Positions 36,559-46,909 of a stretch of DNA of 64,000 nucleotides are shown one piece after another (the first letter of the stretch is position 1; each line of letters opens with the position of its first letter). The stretch is from Sphingomonas rhizophila. Its GTDB lineage: Bacteria > Pseudomonadota > Alphaproteobacteria > Sphingomonadales > Sphingomonadaceae. The position numbers and the translations under genes are program-made. The DNA lies in assembly GCF_014396585.1 (NCBI RefSeq), contig NZ_CP060717.1, forward strand, positions 744,001 through 808,000, in the 5' to 3' direction. The notes beneath the pieces are model-generated. The model did not search any database. It was not told the DNA's origin and saw only the letters and a list, made by a program, of their open reading frames with translations.

Positions 36559-38870
36559 CTACGCGGCTCGACCCTTCGCGTCGAGGCTTAGTCGACGAAG
36601 TAGTCCGTCGTAACTTGTTGGCCGGCCAATTAAATATCCTTGCGCGTAATCGCAGTTCAGGCCGATCAGCGCGTCCAGAGTTTCACGATTTTCGACACCT
36701 TCGGCCACAACCACGCGGCCAAGCGAGTGGGCGAGGGCGATCGTCGACTTAACCATGACAAGGTCGCTACGCGTATCGTTCATCGACTTGATGAAACCTT
36801 GGTCGATCTTGATTTCGCGCGCCGGGACCTTTTTCAAATAGTCCAGGGTCGACAGGCCGGTGCCGTAGTCGTCGATCGAGATGGCGACGCCGAGGTCGCG
36901 CAGGCGAAGCAGGGGATCGAGATCGGACCCGTCGTTGGCCAGCGCCGCGGTCTCGGTAAGCTCCAGTGTAAGCCTGGATGCGTCCAGCCGATACTCGGTG
37001 AGCATTTCGCGCACTTCGTCGGGCAGTGTCCGTCGCGACAGGGTGCGGGCGGACAGGTTGACCGACATGTTGAAATCGTGACCCGAGCGGTTGATCTGCG
37101 CGGCGGATTTGATCGCCTGTTCCAGCATGAACAGCGTCAGGCGGTCGATCCGGCCATGCTGTTCCGCCGCAGAAATGAACTCGTGCGGGCTGATCGGGCC
37201 CTTTTCCGGGTGGGTCCAGCGCGCCAGCGCCTCGGCGCCGCGGATCCTGCCGGTCGCCAGCTCCAGTTGCGGCTGGTAGGCGACCCACACTTCGCCGCGG
37301 TCGATCGCCTGGTCGAGCTGGGCGAGCAGCGACAGGCGCCAGTTCTCGTCCTTGAAACGCTCGGGTCGTGATATTTCCACTTCAGGCCTTCGCTCGCGGC
37401 TTCGTCGGCGGCGACCAGGGCGCTGCCCAGGCGATTGCCGATCGAACGGCCGCTGCCGATCTCGACGCCGAAACTGATGGCGATGTCATAGGCTGTTCCG
37501 CCGATTCGCGCCGGGCTGCGAAACAGGGCGTGGAGCGCTTCGACATGGTGGCCGACGGCAATGCCCGGCTCCGCGAGCCAGGCGAAGATGCCCTCATCGC
37601 CCTGGTAGATCGGCGTCTTAGAAGAGCCGACGCCCAACCGCGACACGACCTGTTCGACAAGGGCCCGTTCGTGAGTGGCGTTGAGGGTCGCCGCGAGCTG
37701 CGCATAGTTGAGGACCCGGGCCACGATCAGCGCGCGATCGCTGCTGCTCGAACGGGCCTTCAACGCCGCGAGATTGGGCAGTCCGGTCGCCGCGTTGACG
37801 AGGCCGCCGGCGCGGTAGCGGCGCCATGCGAGCACTGAACCCGTGCTGATGAGCAAGAAGAGCGCCGGTGTGATGTCGATAAAGATGTGCAGCCGTTCCG
37901 ACATTGCCGGAATGACCAGCAACAGGACGCCGCTGCCCGTCAGGTAGAGCGTCTGATAGGTCGAGCGTTGCAGGCGCAGGGTAGCGGAAACGATCAGCAG
38001 TGCCGCGAGCAGGGCCGGAATCCAGCCAAAATCCACCGGCATGCCGTCGAGCAGCGTCTCTGACGCATAGAGGTGGGTGAAGACACCGCCATACCGTCCG
38101 CGACCCGGGATGTTGTACTGGTCGCCGATGGTCGCGCCGGTGATGCCGACAATGACTGACTTGTCCTTGACGATGTCGAGGTTGGCCCGGCCGCTGATGA
38201 TGTCCGACGCCGCCAAGCGGGGGAAGCTGTTCATCCGGTAGCGGTAGTCGATCGGAAACCATTGCTTGGCGTCCGCTGGCGTGTCGGTCAGCAGCGCCGC
38301 ATAGGTCGGATAAATCCGGTCCTTCGCGGGCAATGCGAGCGCGGTGCGCCACACCGCCATCTGATAATTGTAGCGGACGCTGATCGTGCCGATCGTCGCG
38401 TGGCGGCCGATCAGGTCGATCGGCATGTGCGTCACCTGGACACCGCCGCCGTCGCCCTGCCGGACCCGGACCGGCAGGATAACCTTGCCCGACCGCTTCA
38501 GCGCATCCGCGAAGGCCTGGTCTTCCTTGGGTTCGGTGCGGAAGTCGTAGCTGAGGTCGAGCGCGATATGCTTGGCGCCCGCCTGACTCAGCCGGTCGAT
38601 CAGCTCGGCCTGAACAGACCGCTTCCACGGCCACGAGCCCAATTCAGTCTGGTCGCGCTCACCGATGTCGATCAGGACGACCTGGCCACTGGCGTCGGCC
38701 GGAAACACCGAATTGCGCGCGACACGGAGAGTATCCTCGAAGATTTCACCCATGCCGAGGATGCCGAAAATCAGGCTGAGCGTGGCCAGCACGCCAAGCG
38801 TTCGCGCGGGGCGCCGCTTGTCGTTCAAGCGGGCGACTTCATCACCGGTGCGCTTGACGCTGCCTGTCAT
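36559..38870 (-). CDS. CHASE2, degenerate GGDEF and EAL domain protein, frame interrupted
   Basis: About 770 residues when one C is added to the three-base run at 37363-37365, joining ...EGLKWKYHDP to ERFKDENWR. The N-terminus has one membrane helix, then a periplasmic CHASE2 sensor (VVLIDIGERD, SWPWKRSVQAELIDRL, IALDLSY, VIVGITGATIGDQYN), then three hydrophobic segments. The GGDEF position reads QGDEG, so no cyclase activity is expected. The EAL domain is intact (GAEALARW, NLSARTL, LELTETAAL, DDYGTGLS, KIDQGF, VAEGVEN). It is probably a sensor-controlled c-di-GMP phosphodiesterase. It sits inside the transhydrogenase locus on the opposite strand. Confidence 0.85.
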
Positions 38871-39000
38871 GCCGCCGCTTGTGCCTCGAAAAGGTTATTA
38901 AATCGGAAACCTCGACTCGATTAACCGCACCGCCGCGCCGGTGGGCCTCGACAGTCGCGCCTGCCCTTGCCACAACGCTGACCAAGCAAAGGGGAGGGGC

Positions 39001-39282
39001 ATGGATTTCATCTCGATCCTGTCGATTTTCGTACTGGCCTGCTTCGTCGGTTACTACGTCGTCTGGTCCGTCACACCGGCCCTCCACACTCCTCTGATGG
39101 CCGTCACCAACGCCATCTCCTCGGTGATCATCGTCGGCGCCCTGATCGCCGCCGCCGCGGCCGGCAGCGCCAGCGCGAAATGGCTCGGCCTGATCGCGGT
39201 GGCGCTGGCCTCGGTGAACATCTTCGGCGGGTTCGCGGTCACCGCGCGGATGCTGGCGATGTACAAGAAGAAGGACCGCTAG
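39001..39282 (+). CDS. pntAB: NAD(P) transhydrogenase subunit alpha 2 (PntAB)
   Basis: 93 residues with three hydrophobic segments (ISILSIFVLACFVGYYVVW, ISSVIIVGALIAAAAAG, WLGLIAVALASVNIFGGFAV) and a basic end MYKKKDR. This is the small membrane subunit of the three-polypeptide transhydrogenase found in alphaproteobacteria. GGGGAGGGG precedes the ATG. One base separates its stop from pntB. Confidence 0.95.
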   Translation: MDFISILSIFVLACFVGYYVVWSVTPALHTPLMAVTNAISSVIIVGALIAAAAAGSASAKWLGLIAVALASVNIFGGFAVTARMLAMYKKKDR

Positions 39283-39283
39283 A

Positions 39284-40696
39284 ATGCACGAGGTCTCCGC
39301 GACCCCGGCCTGGGTCCTCATCGCCTATCTGATTTCGGGCGTCTGCTTCATTCTCGCGCTTCGCGGCCTGTCGAGTCCATCGACCAGCCAGCGCGGCAAT
39401 CGCCTCGGGATGATCGGCATGGCGATTGCAGTGGGTACGACACTAGCGATCCATGAAATAGCGTCGATCGCGGAAATCGTAGGCGCGATCGCCATTGGCG
39501 GCGCCATCGGCCTTGTTACCGCCAAGCGAATCCAAATGACTGCAATGCCGCAGCTCGTCGCCGCTTTTCACAGCCTCGTCGGCATGGCGGCGGTGCTGGT
39601 CGGCGCTGCCGCCTTTCTCAATCCGGCCGCCTTCGGCATCGTCGATGCGGCCGGCGCCATCCTGCCGGTCAGTCGGGTCGAAATGGGTCTCGGCGTCGCA
39701 ATCGGCGCGATCACCTTCTCCGGGTCGGTAATTGCCTTCCTGAAGCTTAACGGCAACATGAGCGGCGCGCCGATCCTGCTGCCGCTGCGGCACGTGATCA
39801 ATCTCGGCACGCTGGTTGCGATCCTCGGTTTGATCGCCTACTTCACGCAGGACCAGTCGCCGTGGATCTTCTGGACGGTGACGGCGCTGGCGTTCGCCAT
39901 CGGCTTCCTGCTGATCATCCCCATTGGCGGGGCAGACATGCCGGTCGTGGTCAGCATGCTCAACAGCTATTCCGGCTGGGCGGCAGCGGCGATGGGCTTC
40001 ACGCTTCACAACAGCGCGATGATCATCACCGGCGCGCTGGTCGGGTCGTCGGGCGCGATCCTCAGCTACATTATGTGCCGCGCCATGAATCGAAGCTTCA
40101 TTTCGGTCATCGCCGGTGGCTTCGGCGCGGTCGAGGGGCCGGCGGGCGGCGCTGCGGCGATCGACCGGCCCTACAAGCGCGGTTCGGCCGAGGATGCGGC
40201 GTTCCTGATGCAGCAGGCCGACAAGGTCATTATCGTCCCCGGCTACGGCATGGCGGTGGCGCAGGCCCAGCACGTGCTTCGCGAAATGGCCGACCTGCTC
40301 AAGAAGGAGGGGGTCGAGGTCAAATACGCTATCCACCCCGTCGCGGGTCGAATGCCGGGTCACATGAACGTCCTGCTGGCCGAAGCCAATGTGCCCTATG
40401 ACGAAGTGTTCGAGCTGGAGGACATCAACAGCGAGTTTGCCCAGGCCGACGTCGCCTTCGTCATCGGCGCCAACGACGTCACCAACCCGGCCGCCAAGAC
40501 CGACAAGTCGTCGCCGATCTATGGCATGCCGGTGCTGGACGTGGAAAAGGCCCGGACCGTCCTGTTCATCAAGCGGTCGATGGGAGGCGCCGGTTATGCC
40601 GGTGTCGACAATGAGCTATTCTATCGCGACAATACGATGATGCTGCTCGCCGACGCCAAGAAGATGGTCGAAGAGATCGTCAAGGCGCTCGGCTAA
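39284..40696 (+). CDS. pntB: NAD(P) transhydrogenase subunit beta
   Basis: 470 residues. The first 270 or so are membrane helices (GAIAIGGAIGLVTAKRIQMTAMPQLVAAFHSLVGMAAV, GADMPVVVSMLNSYSGWAAAAMGF). The C-terminal NADP-binding domain follows (IIVPGYGMAVAQAQHVLREM, YAIHPVAGRMPGHMNVLLAEA, VIGANDVTNPAA, GYAGVDNELFYRDNTMMLLADAKKM). It carries the proton channel and NADP site. Confidence 0.96.
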   Translation: MHEVSATPAWVLIAYLISGVCFILALRGLSSPSTSQRGNRLGMIGMAIAVGTTLAIHEIASIAEIVGAIAIGGAIGLVTAKRIQMTAMPQLVAAFHSLVGMAAVLVGAAAFLNPAAFGIVDAAGAILPVSRVEMGLGVAIGAITFSGSVIAFLKLNGNMSGAPILLPLRHVINLGTLVAILGLIAYFTQDQSPWIFWTVTALAFAIGFLLIIPIGGADMPVVVSMLNSYSGWAAAAMGFTLHNSAMIITGALVGSSGAILSYIMCRAMNRSFISVIAGGFGAVEGPAGGAAAIDRPYKRGSAEDAAFLMQQADKVIIVPGYGMAVAQAQHVLREMADLLKKEGVEVKYAIHPVAGRMPGHMNVLLAEANVPYDEVFELEDINSEFAQADVAFVIGANDVTNPAAKTDKSSPIYGMPVLDVEKARTVLFIKRSMGGAGYAGVDNELFYRDNTMMLLADAKKMVEEIVKALG

Positions 40697-40778
40697 GTCG
40701 CTGGGGTGAAATCGTTTCTGGGTTAAAGCCCCCAGCCCGGACGCCGGGTTGAGGGCGTTCGGGAAAAGGCGGGAAGCG

Positions 40779-41495
40779 TTGCGAAAACTGGGGATCATCG
40801 GCGGGGTCAGCTGGGCGTCGACCGTGCTCTATTACGAGATTATCAACAAGGGCGTGGCGCATCGGCTGGGCGGCCTGTCGAGTGCAAGCCTTGCGATCGA
40901 AAGCCTCGACTTCGCGCCGGTGGCGCGGTTCCAGCAAAATCAGGAGTGGGGGACCGTCGCGCATATCGCGATCGATGCCGCCAGGCGGCTCGAGGACTCG
41001 GGCGCGGAAGGCCTGTTGATGGCCTCCAACACGATGCACCGAGTCTTCGACGAGGTGGCCGGCGCGGTATCGATCCCCGTCCTCCACATCGCCGATTCTA
41101 CCGTCGACCGCCTCATGGCCGATGGCCGGAGCAAGATTGCGCTCCTCGGTACCGACTTCACCATGACCGAGCCGTTCCTTCGCGACCGGTACGAGGCCGT
41201 TGGCATCAGCTTCGCGACCGTCGACACCGGTTGGCGGCGCGAGGTCCACCGCATCATCTACGAAGAGCTGGCCGCTGGCCAGGTCGTCCGCGAGAGCCAG
41301 CGCAAGCTGAAGTCGCTGATCACCGAGCTTGGCAAGCAGAAGACCCAGGCCGTCGTGCTGGCCTGCACGGAGCTGGTCTTCGCGGTCGACGTCCGCGCCA
41401 ACGTCCTGCCGGTCTATGACACCACCGCCATTCATGCGAAGGCGGCGGTCGACTGGATGCTCAGCGACAAGGATGAGGCGCGCGCGGCCGCTTGA
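40779..41495 (+). CDS. Aspartate/glutamate racemase-family protein
   Basis: 238 residues from TTG 40779, which has GGGAAG just upstream. Motifs are GIIGGVSWAST, LLMASNTMHRV, IALLGTDFTM and VVLACTELVFAV. The second catalytic Cys (ACTEL) is present, but the first position reads SNTMH where canonical aspartate racemases have CNT. E. coli YgeA-type racemases also lack the first Cys, so activity with altered stereospecificity is possible. No amino-acid pathway genes adjoin it. Confidence 0.85.
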   Translation: MRKLGIIGGVSWASTVLYYEIINKGVAHRLGGLSSASLAIESLDFAPVARFQQNQEWGTVAHIAIDAARRLEDSGAEGLLMASNTMHRVFDEVAGAVSIPVLHIADSTVDRLMADGRSKIALLGTDFTMTEPFLRDRYEAVGISFATVDTGWRREVHRIIYEELAAGQVVRESQRKLKSLITELGKQKTQAVVLACTELVFAVDVRANVLPVYDTTAIHAKAAVDWMLSDKDEARAAA

Positions 41496-41918
41496 TCAGG
41501 CGCGCGCCGGCTCCAGCCGATCGAGCTCCCGGTTTGACAGGAGATGCGCCGCCGGGATCGCGAACGCCAGCAGCGTATAGGCGATGGCCAGCGGCTGCGG
41601 AACGTCGAGGATCCACAGCGGGAGGGTTACCGCGCCGGCGAGCAGGATGAGGACCGCAAAGGCGACGACGTCGACGGACTGCTCGCGCACGGACTGGAGC
41701 TCCCCGCGTTCGTCCATCAGGCGGTAAAGCAGGCGGATGGTCCGGCTGGCGGTGCGCGTACACAGGGCCGGGATCAGCGCATGGATCAGGCAGGCCAGTC
41801 CCGCCGACAGGGTCAACAGACCAACCGTCGCGGCGAATGCCATATGCTCGACATAAGATTCGCCGGCATCTTGCAAGTGCCGGCGCGACTGTCGCGCCAT
41901 CGAAAGCAATGATTTCAT
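41496..41918 (-). CDS. DUF6356-type inner-membrane protein
   Basis: 140 residues from ATG 41918. It begins with SRRHLQDAGESYVEHMAFAATVGLL, then LACLIHALIPALCTRTASRTIRLLYRLMDER, then two more hydrophobic segments. The HLxxxGESYxEH and HALxPxLCxxTAS patterns are those of a family common in sphingomonads with no assigned function. Its stop abuts the racemase stop. Confidence 0.75.
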   Translation of the reverse strand: MKSLLSMARQSRRHLQDAGESYVEHMAFAATVGLLTLSAGLACLIHALIPALCTRTASRTIRLLYRLMDERGELQSVREQSVDVVAFAVLILLAGAVTLPLWILDVPQPLAIAYTLLAFAIPAAHLLSNRELDRLEPARA

Positions 41919-42051
41919 CCCGCCAGTCGAACGCGGCTGCACGGCCGCGTCAAGCGTCAGCGCGCCGAAACGAGGCTGGAATTTGGCAAGTGGCGCCCGG
42001 ACTGGTGGGCCGTGGCCTCTCGCATGTCCGGAAGGAAGCCCCTAGATCAGC

Positions 42052-43990
42052 ATGGTGAGCAAGGCCGATCGTCCCGACCAACCCAACGCCAAGGAGCGCT
42101 TTCTCGAGGAGAAGGCGACTTTCGCGGTGCGCGGCAGCGATGCTCCCGATCTCGACGCCGGCGTCAAGGCGATCCGTAACGTCCTGAAAACGCTGCCCGC
42201 GCGGCCAGGCGTCTATCGCATGCAGGACGTGAAGGGCGAGGTGCTCTACGTCGGCAAGGCCAAGACGCTAAAGAACCGGGTGACCAGCTACACCCAGGTC
42301 GCGCGCTTGCCGAAGCGATTGTCCCGCATGGTGGCGCAGACGCGGTCGATGACGATCGTCACGACCCGGACGGAGGCCGAGGCGCTGTTGCTGGAAGCAC
42401 AACTGATCAAGCGTTTCCGGCCGCCGTACAATGTGCTGCTGCGCGACGACAAAAGCTTCCCGTTCATCCTGCTCCGCGAGGATCATCCCTTTCCACAGGT
42501 GCGCAAGCATCGCGGTGCGCGGCGGACGAAGGGACAGTATTTCGGGCCGTTCGCCAGTGCGGGATCGGTGACCTCGACACTTAACGCACTGCAAAAGCTT
42601 TTCCTGCTACGCAGTTGTTCGGACAGCTTTTTCGCCAATCGCCAGCGGCCCTGTCTGCTGTACCAGATCCGCCGCTGCTCGGCGCCGTGCGTCGACCGGA
42701 TCAGCGAGGCCAATTATGCCGAGCTGGTCGAGGACGCGAAGCTGTTCCTGGCAGGCAAGTCTACCGGCGTGCAGGCGCGGCTGGGCAAGCAGATGGCCGA
42801 AGCGGCGGAGCGGCGGGATTTCGAACTGGCAGCCGTTTATCGCGACCGGCTTCGCGCGCTGACCTATGTCCAGGGATCGCAAACGGTTCATGCGGAGGGG
42901 CTTGGCGACGGGGACATCTTCGCGCTCGCCTGCAAGGCCGGGCAGATTTGCATCCAGGCCTTCTTCATCCGCGGCGGCCAGAACTGGGACACCGCAGCTT
43001 CTTCCCCGCGCACACCGCCGACGTGCCCGAAGCGGAGGTGATGACCGACTTCCTGATGCAGTTCTACGAGGAGGTGCCGCCGCCAAAGCGCATTTTGCTC
43101 GACCGCGAGCTTCCAGAAGCAACGCTGGTCTCCGAAGCCCTGTCTGAACGCGCCGAACGCAAGGTCGAGATCGAGCGTCCGCAACGCGGTGCGCGCAAGA
43201 AGCTGATCGAACAGGCCCGCCGTAACGCCGAGGAAGCGCTGGAGCGCCGGATGGCGGAGTCGACCACCCAGGGGAAATTGCTGGCGGAGTTGGCGGAGTT
43301 CTTCGAGCTGCCCGAACCGCCCAAGCGCATCGAAGTCTACGACAATAGCCACATCATGGGCACCAGCGCGACCGGCGCGATGATCGTCGCCGGGCCGGAG
43401 GGTTTCCGCAAGAACAGCTATCGCAAATTCAATATCAAGTCGGCGCGGACCGACGACGATTTCGGGATGATGCGCGAGGTGCTGGAGCGGCGCTTCGCGC
43501 GGCTGGAGAAAGACGATCCCGACCGCTCCTCGGCGAATGGCCCGACCTGCTGCTGATCGACGGCGGGAAGGGGCAGTTGTCGGCGGTGTGCGAGGTGATG
43601 GAGAATGCCGGGGTCCACGACATCCCGGTGGTTGGGGTGGCCAAGGGCCCGCACCATGGGCGGGAGGGGCGCGAGGTGTTCCACCTTCCCGGCGGTCGCG
43701 AGATGACGCTGCCGGTCAACTCTCCGCTTCTCTTTTACATCCAGCGGCTGCGGGACGAGGCCCACCGCTTCGCCATCGGCACGCACCGCGCCAAGCGCGC
43801 CAAGAATCTGACGACCTCGACCCTGGACGAGGTTCCCGGAATCGGTCCCAACCGGAAGCGGGCGCTGCTGATGCACTTCGGGACGGCGCGGGCGGTCAAG
43901 GGCGCGGCGCTGGATGACCTCGAGCGGGCGCCGGGGATCAGCAAGGCGATGGCGCGCCAGCTTTACGACTACTTTCATCCGCGCGGCTGA
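42052..43990 (+). CDS. uvrC: Excinuclease ABC subunit C, frame interrupted twice
   Basis: About 646 residues once two bases are restored: one G at 42986-42988 (NWG|HRSFFP) and one in the GGC at 43532-43533 (before [11 protein letters not shown]). The order is GIY-YIG nuclease ([30 protein letters not shown]), cysteine-containing region, UVR motif ([18 protein letters not shown]), RNase H-like nuclease ([35 protein letters not shown]) and two HhH motifs ([26 protein letters not shown]). UvrC makes both incisions in nucleotide excision repair. The stop overlaps the recO start (TGATG). Confidence 0.92.
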
Positions 43991-44725
43991 TGCGGTTCAC
44001 GACGCCCGCCATCGTCGTCGCGCTCCGTCCACACGGCGAGCATGGCGCGATCGTCCGCCTGATGACCGCCGGGCAAGGTCTGCAGGCCGGATACGTCCGC
44101 GGTGCGCGGGGACGACGGCTTCGTCCGGTGCTCATTCCCGGCAACATCGTCGAGGCGCAGCTGAGCGCGCGCACCGAGGGGCAGTTGGCTCAGGCGACCG
44201 TGGAACTTGTGCACAGCCGCGCCCCCTTGCTGTCGGAGCCGTTGCCGGCGGCGGCGATAGACTGGGCCACTGCATTGACCGCGACCGCCTTGCCGGAAGG
44301 CCAGCCCTATCCGCGAATCCACGCCGCGCTCGACGGGCTGCTGGCCGCGGTCGAGGCGGCGCCGTCGGCATGCGGGTGGGGGCGGCACTGGTGCGCTACG
44401 AGTTGCTCCTGCTTGCGGAGCTTGGGTTCGGGCTTGATCTCAGCGAGTGTGCTGCGTCGGGTGCGACGAACGATCTGGTCGCGGTCAGTCCTCGATCCGG
44501 CCGCGCGGTCAGCGCTGTCGAGGCTGCGCCTTATTCCGACAAGTTGCTGCGCCTGCCGTCGTTCCTTCGTGAAGGCGGGTCAGCGAAGTGGACGGAAATC
44601 CTCGACGGGATGGCGTTGACGGGCCACTTCCTGCTTCGCGACCTCATTACCGACCGTTCCGCCCGGTGGCCGAGGCGCGCTCGAGGCTGATCGACCGCTT
44701 GCGCCGCGCGGCCGGCGTCGCCTAG
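43990..44725 (+). CDS. recO: DNA repair protein RecO, frame interrupted twice
   Basis: About 245 residues after restoring one base near 44368 ([26 protein letters not shown]) and one near 44666 ([15 protein letters not shown]). It has the OB-fold start ([34 protein letters not shown]) and the helical C-domain ([22 protein letters not shown]), but only one Cys of the zinc-binding set is seen. RecO loads RecA with RecR. It is coupled to uvrC by overlapping stop and start. Confidence 0.85.
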
Positions 44726-44728
44726 GTC

Positions 44729-45147
44729 ATGGTCATGACCGACGCCATGGCGCTCTTATTCCCCATGTCGCCAAGACCGGCGACATCTCGGTGCGCGTCG
44801 CGGTCAGTTTCCTTCCCGAACAATCGGCACCGGCGCTTGGCCGCTGGTTCTGGTCGTATCACGTTCGCATCGAGAACGACGGACGCGAGTCGGTGCAGCT
44901 TCTCGAAAGGTCGTGGCGGATCATCGATGGCGAAGGTCGCCTGTTCGAGGTGCGCGGCGAGGGCGTGGTCGGTGAAACTCCGCTGATCCGGCCGGGCGAG
45001 AGCTTCGACTATGTCTCGGGTTGCCCGCTGGAAACCAGCAGCGGGGAAATGAGCGGCAGTTACCATCTCGTCAGCGAGTCGGGTGCGGTGCTGGAAGTGG
45101 AGATCCCCGCGTTCGACCTGGTCGGGCCGGGTTCGGCAACAGCCTGA
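44729..45147 (+). CDS. apaG: ApaG-domain protein, frame interrupted
   Basis: About 139 residues. Adding one C to the four-C run at 44761-44764 joins MALLFP to HVAKTGDISVRVAVSFLPEQS. The rest is a single ApaG fold: RWFWSYHVRIENDG, VQLLERSWRIIDGEG, GEGVVGETPLIRPGESFDYVSGCPL and GSYHLVSESG. ApaG is linked to cation resistance and polyphosphate/ApnA metabolism, with its exact role unsettled. It begins 3 bp after recO. Confidence 0.85.
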
Positions 45148-45260
45148 AACAATCGACCGGGCGCTGGCGGAACGTTGCAGCATGCCGCGCGTAAATCCGC
45201 TATGGACCAATCCCCAGCCGTTGCGCTGGACTTGTCGCATGACCGTTAGAGGAGTCGGTG

Positions 45261-45680
45261 ATGAAGTATCTATCAGGCCTCGTCGTTGCTTCGGCCGCCA
45301 TGGCCATCCCGCTCAGCGCCGCCTCCGCCCAGGGCGTCTGGGTTCCTGGATCGGAAATCGTCGGACAGTCGGTCCAGGTCGAAACGAACGGCATCACCAA
45401 CACCGTCTATTTCGACCAGGGCGGCGCGGCGCGCATCGTGACGCCGAACGGCACCAGCGTCCCGGCGACGTGGACCGCTTCTGCCGGGAAGTTGTGCCTC
45501 TATGGATCTGCTTCGCAGGAGTGCTGGCCGTATCAGGCGCCGTTCCAGGCCGGTCAGCCGGCGACGCTGAGCAGCAGCTGTGCAACCTCGTCGCGTTGGC
45601 TCGCCGCGGCAACCAACCCCCTTCCGGAAGCGCCCGTGCAGCAGGTGCAGCCCGAGGTGCGGGGTGAACGCGGACGGTAG
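45261..45680 (+). CDS. Exported hypothetical protein
   Basis: 139 residues. GGAG lies upstream of ATG 45261. The signal peptide ends SAASAQ (about residue 22). The mature part reads GVWVPGSEIVGQSVQVETNGITNTVYFDQGGAARIVTP, with two Cys (LCLYGSASQECW), and ends in a Pro/Gln/Arg tail. It looks like a small disulfide-bonded periplasmic protein of a kind common in this group. The family is not recognised. Confidence 0.8.
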   Translation: MKYLSGLVVASAAMAIPLSAASAQGVWVPGSEIVGQSVQVETNGITNTVYFDQGGAARIVTPNGTSVPATWTASAGKLCLYGSASQECWPYQAPFQAGQPATLSSSCATSSRWLAAATNPLPEAPVQQVQPEVRGERGR

Positions 45681-45692
45681 ATTTCGAGCAAT

Positions 45693-46103
45693 TTGCTTCA
45701 GAATTCTCTGATCGATCGCCAACGGGTCTGTGGAGGCCGTTGGCACCTACGAAATCAATACGCCCTCGAGTCATACTTGTCTGGCTTGAGAGAGGAGCGG
45801 AACGAATGGCTCTTAGTCTTCTACCTTTCCACGGGTCATAAGTTACTTGGCGTCGAGGCGATCACGCAGGATTGTCCGACAAGAGTGGAATGGGATTTTC
45901 GCCATTTGCTTCGACGGGCGCTGCTAATTCGAGCTGACGCAATGATCATCGCGCACAATCACCCGAGTGGAGACGTCACGGCGAGCCGTAGCGACATGAT
46001 AACCACTGCGCAATTTGCGAGAGTATGCCAAGAATTGGGAATTCCGCTTCTTGCACACTACATAGTCACAGAAAATGAAACTGGGCTTTGCGGATACTGG
46101 TGA
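45693..46103 (+). CDS. Stand-alone RadC/JAB (MPN+) metal-hydrolase-like domain
   Basis: 136 residues from TTG 45693. The JAMM-type motif AHNHPSGDVTASRSDM is intact with its two His and one Asp, preceded by ALLIRADAMII and followed by ELGIPLLAHYIV (the usual DH is AH). The helix-hairpin-helix start of full RadC is absent, so only the JAB domain is encoded. Such short RadC-like proteins are common in mobile islands and their function is unproven. The protein is GC-poor relative to neighbours. The true start could lie a little upstream. Confidence 0.8.
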   Translation: MLQNSLIDRQRVCGGRWHLRNQYALESYLSGLREERNEWLLVFYLSTGHKLLGVEAITQDCPTRVEWDFRHLLRRALLIRADAMIIAHNHPSGDVTASRSDMITTAQFARVCQELGIPLLAHYIVTENETGLCGYW

Positions 46104-46107
46104 TGCG

Positions 46108-46818
46108 TCACATGCTCGGGAGATATTGCCTAATCTGGCGCACTGGTGCCGCAATTACTGATCCATAATTTCCGTTAGGCGTTGTCAATGCTGATTGTAA
46201 CCCAAAAACCAAATAGCGAGTATGTCCTGCCACTTTAGTCACGGCGTATAACGGCCCGCCTGAGTCTCCGGGCATAACATCGCAGTTATTCCACAGTTGA
46301 TCCTTAGAAATCATTGTCACTCGGCATGATTCATCGACCTTCGGCCCGAGTTTCCAATCCCAATGAGTTCTGAAGCCGGCGCTCTGCAGTGGTTCGCTGT
46401 TAGGCTTCCAATAGCTCGTCGCGTCGATTTCGGCTGAACTCAACTCCGCCCACCCTACGGTGTGGCCAATGCAACGGCTGAGTTGTAAGAGCATCCAGTC
46501 GCCACGGCGGTCACCAGATAGCAGATCATTTTCGACGTCGAGATCACCAGCCGCGACAACCGTGGCATTGCTTTGTAGAGTCCGTCCACCTCGCAAAGGA
46601 ATTCGGAACTTCATCAGCGAGCCAACAATTTTCGGATTTGGCCCTCCTACATGCTTAGCTGTCACGACATGGCATGGTCCCACCAGGAAGCCGGTGCCTC
46701 TGCCGACGCCTACGCCTCCGCTGACGACGCCAATCGGCGAGTATACTTGCCGGACCTGGCTGGTGCCTACCGTTGCGGCAGCCTCCAGGAGTAATATTGA
46801 AAGCGCATGCGGACCCAC
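46108..46818 (-). CDS. Trypsin-like serine protease
   Basis: 236 residues. The triad is visible: His in VVTAKHVGG, Asp in GDWMLLQL and Ser in MPGDSGGPLY. Other chymotrypsin-fold features are GTGFLVGPCHV and a late LVFGLQS. The GTG start gives a weak N-terminal hydrophobic stretch (ALSILLLEAA), so export is likely but not certain. It is 91 bp downstream of the secreted Ala-rich gene on the same strand, so the two may be one unit. A RadC-like gene ends 4 bp from its 3' end on the other strand. Confidence 0.85.
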   Translation of the reverse strand: MGPHALSILLLEAAATVGTSQVRQVYSPIGVVSGGVGVGRGTGFLVGPCHVVTAKHVGGPNPKIVGSLMKFRIPLRGGRTLQSNATVVAAGDLDVENDLLSGDRRGDWMLLQLSRCIGHTVGWAELSSAEIDATSYWKPNSEPLQSAGFRTHWDWKLGPKVDESCRVTMISKDQLWNNCDVMPGDSGGPLYAVTKVAGHTRYLVFGLQSALTTPNGNYGSVIAAPVRQIRQYLPSM

Positions 46819-46909
46819 CGCCCGGCTGTGGGGGCCAACACCGGACTAAACTATTGAAACAGCGTTCGAATCGGACCGAACTCAGATCGCGGAACTGAGT
46901 TACGAGAGA

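Noticed and set aside
42052-44725. uvrC and recO as pseudogenes
   Set aside because: All domains and catalytic motifs are preserved on both sides of each break, and each needs only one added base. Error is more likely than decay.
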